Shown: piece after piece, positions 5,620 to 7,987 of the stretch
Position numbering within the stretch: position 1 is the stretch's first letter
Layout of the letters: each line of letters opens with the position of its first letter
Program-made: the position numbers and the translations under genes
The notes under the pieces: generated by a model
The model's database searches: none
The model's input: the letters and a program-made list of their open reading frames with translations, nothing else
Told to the model about the DNA's origin: nothing
Source: an uncultured Rhodopirellula sp.
GTDB taxonomy: Bacteria; Planctomycetota; Planctomycetia; Pirellulales; Pirellulaceae
Direction of reading: 5' to 3'
DNA length: 7,987 nt
Assembly: GCA_913061385.1 (NCBI GenBank)
Contig: CAJXTM010000134.1
Span: forward strand, 1 to 7,987

Positions 5620-7987
5620 GTGTCGACGATGATCACCGAAGCAGCCCAGTTACAACGCGCGACCGGGTGGAACCGAAAGCTGGCACGGAGTCCACAAGAG
5701 CGTGATCGACTCCGCAACTACATAGCCTTCCAAATGGCTTCTGCGGGTCTCTCGACACCGGATGAGGCCAATAACTCTGACTCGATGGCGAGTTTTTCGA
5801 CGGGAATCCTGAATAGTCTCCGCGAAAAGAATCGCCTACTCTCGGAACATCGCGCGCCGGTCGACTCACGAATCGAGACTTTTCTGCAGGAGTATTTTCG
5901 TGGCTGCACGATGGAAACTCCTCTTCGGTTGCCAAGCCGGTCACTGACACTCGACCGCCACGGAATGGCAAGAGAACTGAGCCTGCCCGTGAATGGCCAC
6001 TCTTTTCAGAACGAGCTGGTCAATTCTTACCGCTGCTTGAATGGCGTCCTGAATAATCCACGGGCTGACCGACGCACGACTGCAGGCACTTTTCATATCA
6101 CTGAGGATGGGCTTTCAATTCCTCGAGACAAACGTACCGTGCCCCGTAACGCATTTGTGCAACTGTTCCTCGCAGCGATGCAACCGCCTGAGGAAATGAT
6201 GATGCTGCCGTACACATCGGAATCTGCGAATCCTGCAGAGTCGTGGGTGTCATTGTTGCTGAGACCCGCAGTCTGTCCGGAAGTACCGGGATACTGCGAA
6301 GCTCAATTCATGGAGACACGTTTCTTTGCACCCGGCAGCTTGGTCAGCAATCTGGATTTTGTGGAGTCGATCTTTGGCAATGCGGGTGACCCGCTGACGG
6401 CAGCAAACGATGCCGCACTCGATGTCAAATCATGGAGTGGACACACTGGTTGCGTGATTTTGGCACCACACTTGGTTCACTTGCGAAAGAAAGATGTTGG
6501 CCTGCCTCACTGGGACGATGCGACGGAGCGTCAACGCTCAGACTCGATGTGCTGGAAAGACGAGTCCGAATGCTATAATGACGGCAGTGCATTCAAACTC
6601 TCGTGTCGGGATGCTTCGGGTGTCATGGTCACCCTGATTGCCGACAACTACTACGGGTATTGCAAAAAAGAAGTCAAAACACAAATCAGCTTTGCAACGA
6701 ATCTGATGGGTAACACCGAAGAGGAACATGCTGGTGGAGCCCTGGCTTTTGCGTCCTACTCGTTGGGCAGTGACTTCATAGTCAACAGCAGACGCTACAA
6801 CGGAAGATCATTCAAAACCATTGCCAAAGAGTATGAATCCTTCATTGATATTCATCCCGAGGGTTATGGGGTTGATCGCGAAGATCCAAGCGTCATCTAC
6901 ATACCCGAAGATGCTTACGCCACCCTGGAAGAGCGTTGCGTTCGGTGGACCCTGAACGGAGAAGAGCAGCGTATTCCATTGACGCCCAAGAATATTTACA
7001 TCGCGCCCAGCGGATACAAGATCCGTCTTGAAAAACACCCAGCGGCTCCTTCATGGCGATTGATTGGTACTGCGGCGGAGGGAATTTTCTGCCACAAACC
7101 ATGCACGGTGAGCGGCGGCGGCAAGAGCGAAATCAGCAAGAGTCTGCGTGACTACATGCTGTACGGTCCGATCTTTGTCGCCGATATCGATCGAGATTTC
7201 GAAAAGCTGGACGAAATCTTCAGTCGCTCTTATGTGAATCGTTGGCGGGACGACATGCCTGACAAACCCGATTACAGCGAACGCCCCAGTCGTGGAGTCC
7301 TGGACTCAACACGCAGCCTTGGCAGTATGATTCAACTGCTGACGCCACAGCCAAATTACAACAGCGACTACACCGCATGGCTGGAAACGATTCCAGAACA
7401 TGTGTATGCCCTTGCTCTGATCATCAAACGATTCGTGCAGCCCGGCATGGAAAAGGACTGGAGACAGCACTTCGGTGTCGACATTGTTAACGGTTCACCA
7501 GGCCACGAATTGAAAATTGGTGAACGGGCACTGGTTGGAACCTATCTGCGAGTTGGCCTGGACGAACGTAGCTGGCGAACATTCAAGCTGCGTCAAGACT
7601 TTATCGCAGCTGCCAAAGTCCAACGGGAGGACGACATCAGCTGTAGCGTTGTTGTGCCCGCCAGAGAAGTCGCCGAGCTTGGTCCCGCTGTGGCGCCAGC
7701 TTTCAGCTACAAGTTTGTTGAGAATTGCGAATATCGTTTATTCCAACGCCCTGATGATGCTGTCCACCGCGGACTGGACAAACAGACCGAATTGGATCTT
7801 TCCCAGCCAGGTAACTTCATCAGTAACTTTGAACCTCTTTCAACTCAGAAAGCGAGAGAAATCGTCGACGACGCGGTTGAATTCGACAAGTTCAGTGGCC
7901 CCATGGAATCACTACTCGAAGAGGCTGCCCAACAGGCCGAAGGCTATGTCGTCAGCACTGCCGACCCACGAATCGTAAACGGTGCTC
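5620..7987 (+). CDS. Probable PPi-type phosphoenolpyruvate carboxykinase (diphosphate), C-terminus beyond the window
   Basis: 789 codons are open to the right edge, so this is a partial copy of a protein over 800 residues long. From memory of the family I assign it to the diphosphate-dependent PEP carboxykinases (about 1100-1200 residues, EC 4.1.1.38). These interconvert PEP + CO2 + Pi with oxaloacetate + PPi and are unrelated in size to the 60-70 kDa ATP/GTP enzymes. Supporting landmarks: HLRKKDVGLPHWDD (287-300), the invariant-looking block ADNYYGYCKKEVKTQIS (341-357), EEEHAGGA (367-374), and a glycine-rich SGGGKSEISKS (498-508, K502) followed by GPIFVADIDRDFEKLDEIF. There is no signal peptide, so it should be cytoplasmic. 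Start GTG 5620 has AAGGAG 9 nt upstream. It would sit at the PEP-oxaloacetate node. The alternative is a large conserved planctomycete protein of unknown function that only shares these blocks. The coding call is near certain; the enzyme name is moderate. Confidence 0.62.
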   Translation, partial: MSTMITEAAQLQRATGWNRKLARSPQERDRLRNYIAFQMASAGLSTPDEANNSDSMASFSTGILNSLREKNRLLSEHRAPVDSRIETFLQEYFRGCTMETPLRLPSRSLTLDRHGMARELSLPVNGHSFQNELVNSYRCLNGVLNNPRADRRTTAGTFHITEDGLSIPRDKRTVPRNAFVQLFLAAMQPPEEMMMLPYTSESANPAESWVSLLLRPAVCPEVPGYCEAQFMETRFFAPGSLVSNLDFVESIFGNAGDPLTAANDAALDVKSWSGHTGCVILAPHLVHLRKKDVGLPHWDDATERQRSDSMCWKDESECYNDGSAFKLSCRDASGVMVTLIADNYYGYCKKEVKTQISFATNLMGNTEEEHAGGALAFASYSLGSDFIVNSRRYNGRSFKTIAKEYESFIDIHPEGYGVDREDPSVIYIPEDAYATLEERCVRWTLNGEEQRIPLTPKNIYIAPSGYKIRLEKHPAAPSWRLIGTAAEGIFCHKPCTVSGGGKSEISKSLRDYMLYGPIFVADIDRDFEKLDEIFSRSYVNRWRDDMPDKPDYSERPSRGVLDSTRSLGSMIQLLTPQPNYNSDYTAWLETIPEHVYALALIIKRFVQPGMEKDWRQHFGVDIVNGSPGHELKIGERALVGTYLRVGLDERSWRTFKLRQDFIAAAKVQREDDISCSVVVPAREVAELGPAVAPAFSYKFVENCEYRLFQRPDDAVHRGLDKQTELDLSQPGNFISNFEPLSTQKAREIVDDAVEFDKFSGPMESLLEEAAQQAEGYVVSTADPRIVNGA

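Noticed and set aside
7517..7978. 153-residue plus-strand open frame near the right edge
   Set aside because: It is a shadow in another frame of the long open reading frame that runs off the window.

Overview
The window looks like one end of a draft contig from a planctomycete, probably a marine Pirellulaceae-like member. The clues are moderate GC, a secreted ThuA-domain protein, a secreted lectin/glucanase-like protein typical of that group, sparse Shine-Dalgarno sites, and wide gaps between housekeeping genes. The taxon is inferred from gene style and was not tested. The first 49 bases are not biological. They are an Illumina Nextera P7 adapter carrying an i7 index, left on the contig.

Layout. 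50-1282 (minus) is purH, cut by the adapter so that its C-terminus is missing. 1283-1643 is a non-coding divergent gap with a 12-bp tandem repeat and two small inverted repeats. 1644-2414 (plus) is a secreted concanavalin-like protein with no usable start codon in its frame; the frame problem sits beside a run of six A. 2453-3238 (minus) is hisF. 3332-4228 (minus) is a fructosamine-3-kinase-family kinase. 4261-5250 (minus) is a secreted ThuA-domain protein. 5266-5619 is a second divergent gap holding a stop-interrupted minus-strand reading frame. 5620-7987 (plus) is a very large protein, open at the right edge, best read as a diphosphate-dependent PEP carboxykinase (PPi-PEPCK).

Function. The window is mostly central metabolism. 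PurH performs the last two steps of de novo IMP synthesis, and its AICAR substrate is also the by-product of the HisF/HisH step, so the two genes are metabolically linked although not in one operon. ThuA, the fructosamine kinase and hisF lie head to tail on the minus strand with gaps of 32 and 93 nt and could share a transcript. The last gene would interconvert PEP and oxaloacetate using phosphate/PPi instead of a nucleotide. I see no CRISPR, toxin-antitoxin, phage, IS, tRNA or rRNA element, and no convincing new system. The best points for follow-up are the adapter, the broken 5' end of the secreted protein, the PPi-PEPCK candidate and the interrupted frame at 5266-5442.
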